A DNA stretch of 64,000 nt from Xanthomonas prunicola (lineage in GTDB: Bacteria > Pseudomonadota > Gammaproteobacteria > Xanthomonadales > Xanthomonadaceae): positions 186,001-250,000 of the forward strand of contig NZ_PHKV01000005.1 of assembly GCF_002846205.1 (NCBI RefSeq), written 5' to 3'. The stretch's first letter is position 1. Every line of letters starts with the position of its first letter. The notes beneath the pieces are model-generated. The model had not been told where the DNA came from and made no database searches. It was given only the letters and a program-made list of their open reading frames with translations. The translations under genes and the position numbers were made by a program. Below, one piece after another: positions 28,198-36,565 of the stretch.

Positions 28198-29307
28198 ATG
28201 CCCATCCCCGTCACCAGTCCGCTGCTGCCGCCGCTGGAAGAATTCCTGCCCTATCTGGAGCGGATCTGGACCAGCCGCATCGTCAGCAACGGTGGCGAGA
28301 TGCATCACGCGCTCGAACGCGCGCTGTGCGACTACCTGGGCGTGCCGCATCTGGCCTTGCTGACCAACGGCACCACCGCCTTGATCACTGCGCTGCAGGC
28401 GTTGCGTATCACTGGCGAGGTGATCACCACGCCCTACTCGTTCGTCGCCACCGCGCATTCGCTGCTGTGGAAAAGCATCACGCCGGTGTTCGTGGATATC
28501 GACCCGGTGACGCTCAATATGGACCCGTCAAAGATCGAGGCGGCCATCACTCCGCAGACCACCGCCATCATGCCGGTGCACTGCTACGGCACCGCCTGCG
28601 ATACGACAGCCATCACACGCATCGCCGACATCTACAACCTCAAGGTGATCTACGACGCAGCGCATGCCTTCGGCGTGCGCGATGACGGCGGCTCGATCCT
28701 GCGCCATGGCGACCTGAGCGTGTTGAGCTTTCATGCGACCAAGGTCTTCAACACCTTCGAAGGCGGCGCGATTGTGTGTCCCGACGAAAAAACCTACCAG
28801 CGCATCGGGCATCTGAAGAACTTCGGCTTTGTCGATGAAACCACCGTGGTAGCGCCCGGCATCAACGGCAAAATGAATGAGATCAGCGCAGCATTCGGCC
28901 TGCTGCAGCTGCAGCACATCGACAACGCCATCGCCCAACGCAGCGCTATCGATGCGCAGTATCGGCAGCGACTGAGCGATGTAAGCGGCATCCGTTGTGT
29001 TGCGCGGCCCGCGCATTCCAGCCCCAATTACGCGTATTTTCCGATCCTGGTGCAGGACGACTATCCACTGTCGCGTGATGCCCTGTACCAATTGATGCGC
29101 GAGCACGGCATTCTGGTGCGGCGCTATTTCTATCCGTTGATCAGCGACTTCCCGATGTATCGCGCCCTGCCCTCCTCAGCGCCGGCATGGTTGCCGGTGG
29201 CGCGCTCGGTGGCCGCCCAAGTATTGTGCCTGCCGATCTTTCCCGGCTTGAGCAGCGAACAGGTCGATACCATTGCCGACCTGATCGCCGGCGCACAGGC
29301 AACATGA
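28198..29307 (+). CDS. DegT/DnrJ/EryC1-type sugar aminotransferase
   Basis: 369 residues from the ATG of MPIPVTSPLLPPLEEF, with GAGG seven bases upstream; the longer frame overlaps fleQ and is not used. PLP-enzyme signatures: LLTNGTTALITALQAL, TPYSFVATAHSLLW, DAAHAFGV, and the Lys that binds PLP in SFHATKVFNTFEGGAIV. The family converts keto-sugar nucleotides to amino sugars. The neighbouring ACP and ketoacyl synthase suggest that the amine is then N-acylated, as with dTDP-viosamine (VioA) in the flagellin island of Pseudomonas syringae; substrate identity is inference. It is first gene behind the island's RpoN promoter. Confidence 0.92.
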   Translation: MPIPVTSPLLPPLEEFLPYLERIWTSRIVSNGGEMHHALERALCDYLGVPHLALLTNGTTALITALQALRITGEVITTPYSFVATAHSLLWKSITPVFVDIDPVTLNMDPSKIEAAITPQTTAIMPVHCYGTACDTTAITRIADIYNLKVIYDAAHAFGVRDDGGSILRHGDLSVLSFHATKVFNTFEGGAIVCPDEKTYQRIGHLKNFGFVDETTVVAPGINGKMNEISAAFGLLQLQHIDNAIAQRSAIDAQYRQRLSDVSGIRCVARPAHSSPNYAYFPILVQDDYPLSRDALYQLMREHGILVRRYFYPLISDFPMYRALPSSAPAWLPVARSVAAQVLCLPIFPGLSSEQVDTIADLIAGAQAT

Positions 29308-29371
29308 TCGCACCACGCTGCACCTGCATTTCAGACTCCCATTTCTTCAACCGGCAACCAGGCGAGCGCGC

Positions 29372-29596
29372 ATGACCCAGGCAACATTTATCGAGAACTT
29401 CCTCTCCGCCACCGACTTCCAGGAGCCGGTGGAGGTCACGCTGGACACCGTGCTGCTGGAATTGCCGGAGTGGGATTCGCTGGCTGCGCTGGGCGTGATC
29501 GTGATGTTCGACATGGAGTACGGCAAGACCATTACCGGCGAAGATCTCACCGCCGCAACCACCGTGGGCGATCTCTACAAATTGACCGAGGCGTAA
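29372..29596 (+). CDS. Acyl carrier protein (dedicated)
   Basis: 74 residues. Acidic, helical, with the phosphopantetheine attachment Ser in LPEWDSLAALGVI (about residue 36). It is too divergent from housekeeping AcpP (no DSLD-type motif; WDS instead) to be the fatty-acid ACP, and it sits next to a FabH-like synthase and two FabG-like reductases. I infer that it carries a short acyl chain built here and passed to an amino sugar. It lies 64 bases after the aminotransferase, 2 bases before the synthase. Confidence 0.9.
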   Translation: MTQATFIENFLSATDFQEPVEVTLDTVLLELPEWDSLAALGVIVMFDMEYGKTITGEDLTAATTVGDLYKLTEA

Positions 29597-29598
29597 AC

Positions 29599-30639
29599 AT
29601 GCCGACCTCCACGCTGCACAACGTCCGCTTTGCCGGCATGGCGACCTGCGTGCCGAAGCGGGTCGTGTCCAATCTCACCGACTGCCGGCCGCAGATCCGC
29701 TCCGAGCGTGAGCGCCTGGTGCGCAACATCGGCATCGAGACGCGCCGCATGGCCTCGGAGTGGCAATGCTTTTCGGACCTGGCCTTCGATGCGACCGAAG
29801 TGCTGCTCGAGAAGCTGCAGTGGAAGCGCGAGGAGATCGATGCACTGATCGTGGTGACCCAATCGCCGGATTACCCGATCCCGGCCACCGCCATCATCCT
29901 GCAGGACCGGCTGGGCCTGTCGCATGCCACGGTGGCCTTCGACGTCAACCTGGGCTGCTCGGCCTACCCGTTCGGCATCAACCTGCTCGGCTCGATGATC
30001 GCCGCCGGCGGCGTCAAGAAGGGGCTGCTGCTGGTCGGCGACCGCAGTGCCAATCTGGAAGACCCGATTTTTTCCGATTCCGGCACGGCCACCGCGCTGG
30101 AATTCAGCGCCGACGCGCCGCCGATGTATTTCGATCTCAACAGCGATGGCAGCGGCTACAGGGCGATCATTTTGCCAGTCGGTGGCCAACGCGAACCGGT
30201 TGCCATGCAGCACCTGATTCCGTTCCGCGAAGAACCCGATGGCCAGTGGCGGCGTGCAACTGACCTGATCCTGGACGGCGTGGCGGTATTGAGTTTTTCC
30301 ACTCAGCGCATTCCGCCGGCGGTACAGAAGCTGCTCGACTACAGCGGTGTGTCCAAGGATGAGATCGATTACTTCGTATTCCACCAAGCCAACCGCATGA
30401 TCAACGAGACCATCCGCAAGAAGCTCGGCCTACCTGTAGAAAAGGTACCTTCGACGCTACGCGACTTCGGCAACACCAGCGGCGCCTCGCTGCCGGTGAC
30501 CATGACCGCGCGCATCAACAAAGAGCTGGAAGCCGGGCCCAAGCGTGTGCTGCTGTGCGGGTTCGGCATCGGCTTGTCGTGGGGCACCTGTCTGCTCGAC
30601 ATCGAAGGGGCCGTCTTCCCGGATCTGATCGAGTCGTGA
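29599..30639 (+). CDS. 3-oxoacyl-ACP synthase III-like (FabH family)
   Basis: 346 residues. The thiolase-fold catalytic triad is intact: Cys in DVNLGCSAYPFG, His in FVFHQANRMI and Asn in DFGNTSGASLP. It condenses an acyl-CoA starter with a malonyl-ACP in the classical reaction; the neighbouring private ACP is the likely partner. The start is 2 bases after the ACP stop, and the end overlaps the next gene (GTGA). The housekeeping fabH normally lies in a fab cluster, so this is a specialised copy. Homologues occur in viosamine-type glycan islands. Confidence 0.92.
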   Translation: MPTSTLHNVRFAGMATCVPKRVVSNLTDCRPQIRSERERLVRNIGIETRRMASEWQCFSDLAFDATEVLLEKLQWKREEIDALIVVTQSPDYPIPATAIILQDRLGLSHATVAFDVNLGCSAYPFGINLLGSMIAAGGVKKGLLLVGDRSANLEDPIFSDSGTATALEFSADAPPMYFDLNSDGSGYRAIILPVGGQREPVAMQHLIPFREEPDGQWRRATDLILDGVAVLSFSTQRIPPAVQKLLDYSGVSKDEIDYFVFHQANRMINETIRKKLGLPVEKVPSTLRDFGNTSGASLPVTMTARINKELEAGPKRVLLCGFGIGLSWGTCLLDIEGAVFPDLIES

Positions 30640-31400
30640 GTATTGCCCCCGACCCTTTCTCGCTTGCCGGCAAACGCATCCTCGTCACCGGCGCCTCCTC
30701 GGGTATTGGACGCCAGATCGCCATTTCCTGCGCCGAGCTCGGTGCCCAGGTGGCAATCAGCGGACGCGACCGCATACGACTGGCCTCCACCTTGGATGCG
30801 TTGGCAGGCGAAGGACACGTGGCGATCGGGGCGGACCTTGATCGGCAGGATGACATCGATCGCCTGGTCGCCGATGTCGGCGTATTGGACGGGATGGCTC
30901 ATGCGGCCGGCATCTCTCGGCTGGTTCCACTGCGTCTGGTCAATCGGGCGCATTTGGACGACATCTTCTCCAGCAATACATTCGCACCGATGCTGCTGAC
31001 CCGGGGACTGCTGGCGAAGAAACGCATCGCCGCAAACGGCTCGCTGGTGTTCGTCGCTTCGGTCGCCTCGCACATCGGGCCGATGGCGAGCAGCGCATAT
31101 GCGGCAAGCAAAAGCGCGCTGCTCGGCATGGTGAGATCGCTGGCGCAGGAAGTTGCCAAGAACGGCATCCGCGCTAACTGTATTGCCCCAGGTTACGTGC
31201 GCACGCCGCTGCTAGATGGCCTGCAAGGCAGCGGCGGCAATATGGAAGGGCTGTTCGAACTGACACCACTCGGCATGGGCGAGCCGGAGGACGTCGCCTA
31301 CGCCGCTGCTTTCCTGCTTGCCGATGCGAGTCGCTGGATCACGCGCAACTATTTCGTCGTGGATGGCGGCCTCACCGTGCCGATGGACATCTACGCATGA
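30636..31400 (+). CDS. Short-chain dehydrogenase/reductase (FabG-like) 1
   Basis: 254 residues from a GTG (VSIAPDPFSLAGKR) that overlaps the synthase stop (GTGA). NAD(P)-binding TGASSGIG (residues about 21-28), active-site Ser in VASVAS and Tyr/Lys in SAYAASK, then NCIAPGYVRTPL. In context it could reduce the 3-ketoacyl-ACP made by the preceding synthase to a 3-hydroxyacyl-ACP. A sugar ketoreductase role is the alternative. Its ATG/TGA junction with the next gene is a 4-base overlap. Confidence 0.9.
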   Translation: MSIAPDPFSLAGKRILVTGASSGIGRQIAISCAELGAQVAISGRDRIRLASTLDALAGEGHVAIGADLDRQDDIDRLVADVGVLDGMAHAAGISRLVPLRLVNRAHLDDIFSSNTFAPMLLTRGLLAKKRIAANGSLVFVASVASHIGPMASSAYAASKSALLGMVRSLAQEVAKNGIRANCIAPGYVRTPLLDGLQGSGGNMEGLFELTPLGMGEPEDVAYAAAFLLADASRWITRNYFVVDGGLTVPMDIYA

Positions 31401-32134
31401 ACACACCGGCACACACTGCGTTTTCGCTCAACGGAAAGACGATCCTGGTGACGGGAGCGTCGTCGGGGCTGGGCCAGGAAATCGCGATCGCCTGCGCGCA
31501 GCGCGGCGCCCGTATTGTTCTCGCTGGCCGCGACAAAGAGCGTCTCGCGCAGACCCAGGCGCAGCTGCAGGGCACGGGCCACGTTGGCGTGCTCGGCGAC
31601 CTAACCAGCGCCGCCGATCGAGAAGCACTGGCCGCTGCAGCGGGTGCGACGGTTCATGGTCTGGTGCACTGCGCTGGCATGCAGAAGCATTGCCCGATCC
31701 GACAGCTGACCGAGGCGGCGATGACCGAGATGTACACGGTCAATTTTCTCGCTCCGGTGATGCTGACGCAGCGCCTGCTGCAGGCAAATGCCATCGCCCC
31801 GCAGGGCTCGATCGTGTTCATGCTATCCACTGCCGCGCACCTCGGCACCCGAGGCGTAGGGCCGTATTCGGCGATGAAAGCGGGCCTCATCGGCATCATC
31901 AAATGCCTTGCGCTCGAACAGGCCAAGCGCAGGATTCGGGTCAACGGCATTTCTCCGTCCGCTGTCGCCACGCCGATGTGGGGCGAAGACCAACTCGAAG
32001 CGCAGAAGGCAAGACATCCTTTGGGCCTGGGCAAGCCGCAGGATGTGGCCAACGCCGCAATCTACCTGCTAGCCGATGCCAGCCGCTGGGTCACTGGGAC
32101 CAGCCTAGTAATGGACGGCGGCTCGATCCTATGA
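31397..32134 (+). CDS. Short-chain dehydrogenase/reductase (FabG-like) 2
   Basis: 245 residues. TGASSGLG cofactor motif, active-site Tyr/Lys in PYSAMKAG, and NGISPSAVATPMW. It is clearly paralogous to the preceding gene (same start SLxGKxILVTGASSG and same end LADASRWxT), so the pair arose by tandem duplication and diverged; the active-site Ser region reads FMLSTAAHL. Two different reduction steps, or reductions of different substrates, are implied. ATGA overlaps couple it to both neighbours. Confidence 0.9.
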   Translation: MNTPAHTAFSLNGKTILVTGASSGLGQEIAIACAQRGARIVLAGRDKERLAQTQAQLQGTGHVGVLGDLTSAADREALAAAAGATVHGLVHCAGMQKHCPIRQLTEAAMTEMYTVNFLAPVMLTQRLLQANAIAPQGSIVFMLSTAAHLGTRGVGPYSAMKAGLIGIIKCLALEQAKRRIRVNGISPSAVATPMWGEDQLEAQKARHPLGLGKPQDVANAAIYLLADASRWVTGTSLVMDGGSIL

Positions 32135-32775
32135 CCCACCCAGTTTTGATTGTTGGCGCCGGCGGATGGGGGCGCGAGGTCCTAGCGCAGATGCAGGGCG
32201 ATCCCGCATGCGGAACGACGTGGCGTCCGGTGGGATTTCTCGACACGCGCCCGCAGATACTGGACGGTCTTGGCTGCGACCTGACCATCGTCGGCAGCCC
32301 GCTCGCGTATCAGCCGCAGGATGAAGAACGCTTCGTCTGCGCGATCGGCGATCCGCATGCGCGCCAGCGTTATGCGCAGCCATTGCTGGAACAAGGCGCG
32401 CAGTTCATCCCCATCCTCACCGGCGCGTTTCTGAGCCCGCGCGTGCACATCGGCCAGGGCTGCTTCCTATGCCACCGCGTACAGCTCAGCCCCAATGTGT
32501 GGCTGGACGACTTCGTCAACGTGCAGGCAAACACCATGCTCGGGCACGATGTCCATGTCGGCGACTATGCGCAGATCGGGGCGATGACCTTCGTCGGCGG
32601 CGGCGCGCGAATCGGTAAGCACGCGATCGTGCACCCACACGCCACCATTCTGCCCGGCATCCACATCGGCGACAGCGCAGTGGTCGGCGCCGGTTCGGTG
32701 GTGGTGAAGGACGTGCCGGCAGGAGCCAGCGTATTCGGCAACCCTGCCCGAGTCATTTACCAAAAGGATTCCTGA
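32131..32775 (+). CDS. NeuD/PglD-type sugar N-acyltransferase
   Basis: 214 residues. An N-terminal nucleotide-sugar-binding fold (VLIVGAGGWGREVLAQM, about 5-90) is followed by left-handed beta-helix hexapeptide repeats (about 95-205; NVWLDDFVNVQANTMLGHDVHVGDYAQIGAMTFVGGGARIGKHAIVHPHATILPGIHIGDSAVVGAGSVVVKDVPAG) with a catalytic-type His in MLGHDVHVGD. The family acylates amino groups of UDP- or dTDP-sugars, normally with acetyl-CoA. Here it may use the acyl-ACP of this island instead; that is inference. ATGA overlap with the preceding reductase. Confidence 0.88.
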   Translation: MTHPVLIVGAGGWGREVLAQMQGDPACGTTWRPVGFLDTRPQILDGLGCDLTIVGSPLAYQPQDEERFVCAIGDPHARQRYAQPLLEQGAQFIPILTGAFLSPRVHIGQGCFLCHRVQLSPNVWLDDFVNVQANTMLGHDVHVGDYAQIGAMTFVGGGARIGKHAIVHPHATILPGIHIGDSAVVGAGSVVVKDVPAGASVFGNPARVIYQKDS

Positions 32776-32787
32776 GGAAGCCCGCCG

Positions 32788-33933
32788 ATGCGATCGCGAA
32801 TGCACCCCAGCTACTACCTGTCGACGGACATCTTCGCCCGTGAACAGCGCAAGATCTTCCGAAAGGCGTGGCTGTTTGCCGGCCTGAAGACGCTGCTGCC
32901 CGACAACAACTGCTTCATCACCCGCAAGCTCGCCGGCATTCCGGTGCTGATCCAGAACTTCCAGGGCCGCCTGCGCGCGTTCGAGAACGTCTGCCTGCAC
33001 CGCAGCGCGCTGTTACAAACCACTGCGGTGGGAAAACGCCCGCTAGTCTGCCCGTATCACGCATGGAAGTACGACGCCGACGGTCGGGTCGAGAACATCC
33101 CCGAATGCGATGCCGTTTATGGCTTCAGCGAAGACGAACGGCGCGGTATGAAGCTGCGCGAGTTCGCGCTGTGCGAGGTGGGCACCCTGCTGTTCGTCAA
33201 CCTCGATCCCGACCCGATGCCAATCGACGAACAGTTTTCGACAGACTTCATCGCCTTGCTGGAAAGCAGTTCCAATGCCTATGACACCGAGGTCATGGTG
33301 ACCACATGGCATGGCCGGTACAACTGGAAGCTGGCCTACGAGAATCTGCGGGACGCCAACCATCCGCGCTTCGTCCACCCCAAGACCCTGGCCAAGAGCG
33401 TCAGCTTCGTTCCTCAGGTCAACGAGGAACAAGCCAAGGAGTCCATGGAAGCGTTGCAAGACAGCTCGCCCGCTGCCTTGAGGCGCGAGATGCGCCGCTT
33501 TAGTTTCGGCGGCCCGGAAGCACCCATCCCCAACCTCAAGCACTTCGGCTGGCACGACAAAGTGGAACGCTGGGGCACGCAGGATGCCTACTTCAACTGG
33601 TTAGCCTTCCCGAACATGCATATCGCCAGTTCCAACGGCGGCTATTCCTTCACATTGGAACACCACATCCCCGTCGCACCGGACCGGACCGACCTGGAAA
33701 TCTATTGGTTCAGCGCCCGCAAGAAACAGCCTTACGGCTCTTCCAGCCAAGTGCTACTGGCACAGATGCACGGCAGCAAGGTGGTGGTGGGCGAAGACGT
33801 GGACATCATGGAGCGGGTGCAGGCGGCATTGCACACGGATGCTCCGCTACCCACCCAGGGTGCCTACGAATCCATGAATCGGCTGGTCGAGCGCTGGTAC
33901 GCGCTACTGATGGAGACCGAACATGAAATCTAG
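32788..33933 (+). CDS. Rieske non-haem iron oxygenase, alpha-subunit type
   Basis: 381 residues. The Rieske [2Fe-2S] ligands are intact in CLHRSA and CPYHAWKY (about residues 70-95). The catalytic domain shows an iron-ligand-like segment AYENLRDANHPRFVHPKTL (Asn/Asp and two His). Such enzymes hydroxylate, demethylate or desaturate small substrates using a separate reductase, and no ferredoxin or reductase gene is near. In this sugar/acyl operon it could oxidise the acyl chain or the sugar; no substrate is known to me. It is not adjacent to any aromatic-degradation gene. It overlaps the next gene by 11 bases. Confidence 0.9.
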   Translation: MRSRMHPSYYLSTDIFAREQRKIFRKAWLFAGLKTLLPDNNCFITRKLAGIPVLIQNFQGRLRAFENVCLHRSALLQTTAVGKRPLVCPYHAWKYDADGRVENIPECDAVYGFSEDERRGMKLREFALCEVGTLLFVNLDPDPMPIDEQFSTDFIALLESSSNAYDTEVMVTTWHGRYNWKLAYENLRDANHPRFVHPKTLAKSVSFVPQVNEEQAKESMEALQDSSPAALRREMRRFSFGGPEAPIPNLKHFGWHDKVERWGTQDAYFNWLAFPNMHIASSNGGYSFTLEHHIPVAPDRTDLEIYWFSARKKQPYGSSSQVLLAQMHGSKVVVGEDVDIMERVQAALHTDAPLPTQGAYESMNRLVERWYALLMETEHEI

Positions 33934-34546
33934 GTGGATCATCGGCCGCAGCGACTACCTCGACCTAGCCTTTCACGCCTGGAAGCAGGCGCGTCAGGAC
34001 GAGATGGTCATCAGGATCGACGTGCCACAAGAAGCGGACTACGAATTCGATCTGGGCGTGCTGGATGGACTGAATCCGACCGACGGGGCCATGTTCGTGG
34101 CTTTCGACGAACGCTTCGGCAACTTCAAGCGCGTAGAACTGATGCAGGCAGCGATGGAACGAGGCTTCAAGCTGGAGCCCTTTATCCACTCCAGCGCAGC
34201 CATCGGCTCCGACACGGCCATTGGGCTCAACGCATTCGTGGGTGCCAATGCTGTCGTCGAGCACGGGTGCAGGATCGACTACAACACCGTCATCCATGCC
34301 GGCGCACACCTGGGACCAGCATGCCGCGTCAAATCGTCATGCTGGATAGAGAATGGTGTGCAAATCGGCGCGGGCGTCGAGATCGGCGGCAATAGCATCT
34401 TGCGGACCGGTGTCATCGTGCGCGGGGGCGTCAAGATAGGACGAAGCTGCGAACTTGGTTGGCAGCGTGTCTATAGCGAGGACGTACCTACCAAAACCTA
34501 TTTCGACGCCCGCTACGACACCCCCATTCATACCTATGGAACATGA
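33923..34546 (+). CDS. Left-handed beta-helix (hexapeptide) protein
   Basis: 207 residues. An N-terminal alpha/beta part (MKSRWIIGRSDYLDLAFHAWKQA, about 1-85) with no GxGxxG motif is followed by hexapeptide repeats (about 88-190; SAAIGSDTAIGLNAFVGANAVVEHGCRIDYNTVIHAGAHLGPACRVKSSCWIENGVQIGAGVEIGGNSILRTGVIVRGGVKIG), with a His in VIHAGAHLG as in NeuD-type transferases. It is related in plan to the acyltransferase two genes upstream, but the N-terminal cofactor-like part is different. It may be a second acyltransferase or a binding partner. It overlaps both neighbours. Confidence 0.8.
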   Translation: MKSRWIIGRSDYLDLAFHAWKQARQDEMVIRIDVPQEADYEFDLGVLDGLNPTDGAMFVAFDERFGNFKRVELMQAAMERGFKLEPFIHSSAAIGSDTAIGLNAFVGANAVVEHGCRIDYNTVIHAGAHLGPACRVKSSCWIENGVQIGAGVEIGGNSILRTGVIVRGGVKIGRSCELGWQRVYSEDVPTKTYFDARYDTPIHTYGT

Positions 34547-36066
34547 CGTTCATGAATTCAAGAAATGAGCAGCTTCGCCAACGAATTCTACGTATTGCGG
34601 AGCAGGAGCGCCCTGCACTTGAGGATGTCATTGCGCGCCTACCCGCGATTGCCAACCGCCCTGTATTTCTCGTCGCTCCCGAGTCCCATGTAGGCATGGT
34701 GCACGGTCCCCGGGTCGTTGCCGACCTGCACCATGTTGTTGCCGCCATTGATGACCAAAGCGTCCATCTGGACCACATACACGGCGCGCGGCGCTGGAGC
34801 AGCCAGGAATTTCTTGCCAAGGCGGGGCAGTATGCCGATGCAATCGCTATCGATTTCTCTTGCAGCCCGCGCGGACGGGCGTTTGCAAATGACCTGTGCG
34901 CCAGCGCGGGCATCGAGCAACTGAGCGTTGCGCCTTCCGTGACCCCGCCGATCCCACGTTTCGAGCAGCGCCCCCTTTTTCTGATTCAACCGCGCTCGGG
35001 CCTTGGCAACATTTATGGCCCACAGATCGTCCAGCGCGCCAGCCATGTCATTGCCGCCATTGATGACGAGCCACGGGACCGCGATACCGTTCATGGGGTG
35101 CCGCGTTGGAGTTCGCGCCGGTTCATCGAGCAAGCGGCCCAGCATTCTCAAGCATTGGCCATCGATTTTTCTTACACCCCCGGAGAATCGGGTTTGGCAC
35201 GCAAGCTCTGCGAGCAAGCAGGCATTGAAAGGGTAGATGCCTGCCTAGCCGTTGCGCACTGCGGGCTGCCCGCCGTATACGAGCCTGCCCAGGTATACCG
35301 TCAGCGGACGCTTCTGCGCCTGGACGAGTTTCTGCGTCTTGCGGATCGACTGGACGACGATTTAAGCGTTTTTACGCTCTACAGCAATCTGTTGTTCCGC
35401 CTGACCTACGATTCCAGCCTCCTGCTGGACTGCTGGGCGACGCCGATCAACGAGTACTTTTCAGAATACGCCGATAGCAGCACATTCCAGCTGGGCAAGC
35501 GTGAACACTTTTGCGATGGCGGTGCCTTCCAGGGCCCCATCGTCCAAAAATTTCTGGAAGCATCCCGCTATCGCTACGAAAGCATCACCGCCTTCGAACC
35601 CGACAACATCAACTTCCAGAAATTGGAGGGTATTGCGAGCGCCATTCCCCTTCCCCCGCACAATTTCAGGGCCATCAAAAAAGCCATCTCCAACGAACAG
35701 ACGACGCTGCGCTTCGAGGAGACCGGCACCGTTTCCAGCCATGTATCGCCAAATGGCGGAATCTCCGTGGCGACTACACGCCTGGACGACGAATTGGAAA
35801 AGCTCACGCTACTGAAGTTGGACATCGAAGGATTTGAAGCCAAGGCGCTTGAAGGGGCATCTCAGCTCATCCGGACCCAGCGCCCCCGCATGGCTATTTG
35901 TGTCTACCACTACGCCCAGGATTTGCTGGATATCGTGGAACAACTGGACAAATTGGTGGAGGGCTATCACTTCCGTCTACGCCAGCACTCACCCGGCCAC
36001 TACTACGACCTCGTTTTGTATGCATCGCCGGTCGCTGGTGCCGCACCGCCGCCCTGGGCGGAGTAA
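34543..36066 (+). CDS. FkbM-family methyltransferase with duplicated N-terminal domain
   Basis: 507 residues. Two tandem copies of an 85-residue unit come first (about 41-125 and 143-228), sharing RPxFLxxP, a GP pair, HVxAAIDD, HGxxRWSS, AxAIDFS and a final AGIE. A helical bridge leads to a C-terminal FkbM SAM-methyltransferase (about 320-490; FCDGGAFQGPIVQKFLEAS, AFEPDNINFQKLE, LLKLDIEGFEAKALEGA). The family O-methylates sugars and related small molecules. The duplicated part is not a standard FkbM module; a weakly similar region may open the WavE-like protein. It overlaps its upstream neighbour by 4 bases. Confidence 0.85.
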   Translation: MTFMNSRNEQLRQRILRIAEQERPALEDVIARLPAIANRPVFLVAPESHVGMVHGPRVVADLHHVVAAIDDQSVHLDHIHGARRWSSQEFLAKAGQYADAIAIDFSCSPRGRAFANDLCASAGIEQLSVAPSVTPPIPRFEQRPLFLIQPRSGLGNIYGPQIVQRASHVIAAIDDEPRDRDTVHGVPRWSSRRFIEQAAQHSQALAIDFSYTPGESGLARKLCEQAGIERVDACLAVAHCGLPAVYEPAQVYRQRTLLRLDEFLRLADRLDDDLSVFTLYSNLLFRLTYDSSLLLDCWATPINEYFSEYADSSTFQLGKREHFCDGGAFQGPIVQKFLEASRYRYESITAFEPDNINFQKLEGIASAIPLPPHNFRAIKKAISNEQTTLRFEETGTVSSHVSPNGGISVATTRLDDELEKLTLLKLDIEGFEAKALEGASQLIRTQRPRMAICVYHYAQDLLDIVEQLDKLVEGYHFRLRQHSPGHYYDLVLYASPVAGAAPPPWAE

Positions 36067-36175
36067 GCCCAGGAAACTTCACGACTTGGAGAGATAGAGC
36101 GATGAGTGAAGCCCGCAAAATTTTTCTTTCTACTTCCCGTCCAATCTTCCTGCAGACACGCGGCGCCAGGGACTG

Positions 36176-36475
36176 GTGAACACGGTCAAGGCCCGCCGGT
36201 GGATCGAACGCGATGACAAGCAGTTGAAGCAGGAGTTCGGCCTGGACCACGACGACGGGCGTGGTTGGCGGGGCTTCCACCATCACGCCACGCTCTGCAT
36301 CGCGGCCTATGGGTTCCCGGTGGCCGGACGTTTGCGCGGGACGCATCAAAAAAACTTGTCCCGATGCGCACGACCTGCCTTACCCGAAAATGAGCGCATA
36401 TGCGACGCACCCGTCAGGCGCCCAGCGCCATTTCGCCGACTCGATCGCTACATGGCGCTGGATGATCGCCATCGC
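36176..36475 (+). pseudogene. Remnant of an IS701-type transposase (3' end, frameshifted)
   Basis: The translation (ARRWIERDDKQLKQEFGLDH then GRGWRGFHHHATLCIAAYGF) matches the conserved C-terminus of IS701/IS4-type DDE transposases, including the catalytic-Glu region WIERD.xLKQE. After GRLRG the homologous frame shifts by one (SGAQRHFADSIATWRW follows in the third frame). The 5' part is missing and no inverted terminal repeats were identified. It fills most of the 499-base gap between the FkbM gene and the WavE-like gene, so an insertion or deletion once separated the two halves of the island. Confidence 0.8.
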
Positions 36476-36565
36476 AATCGGCGCAGAACTGCTCGACGAA
36501 AAACAACCGCATTTCCGAATTCGATGACACAGCAAGACGAGCAAAGCACACAAGGAAGCCCTGTC

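Noticed and set aside
32788-33933. Aromatic-ring degradation gene
   Set aside because: No reductase, ferredoxin or catabolic neighbour; overlaps with sugar genes point to the glycan operon.
36176-36565. N-terminal extension of the WavE-like protein
   Set aside because: The extra in-frame residues are transposase remnant, and the ATG at 36566 has a clear ribosome site.
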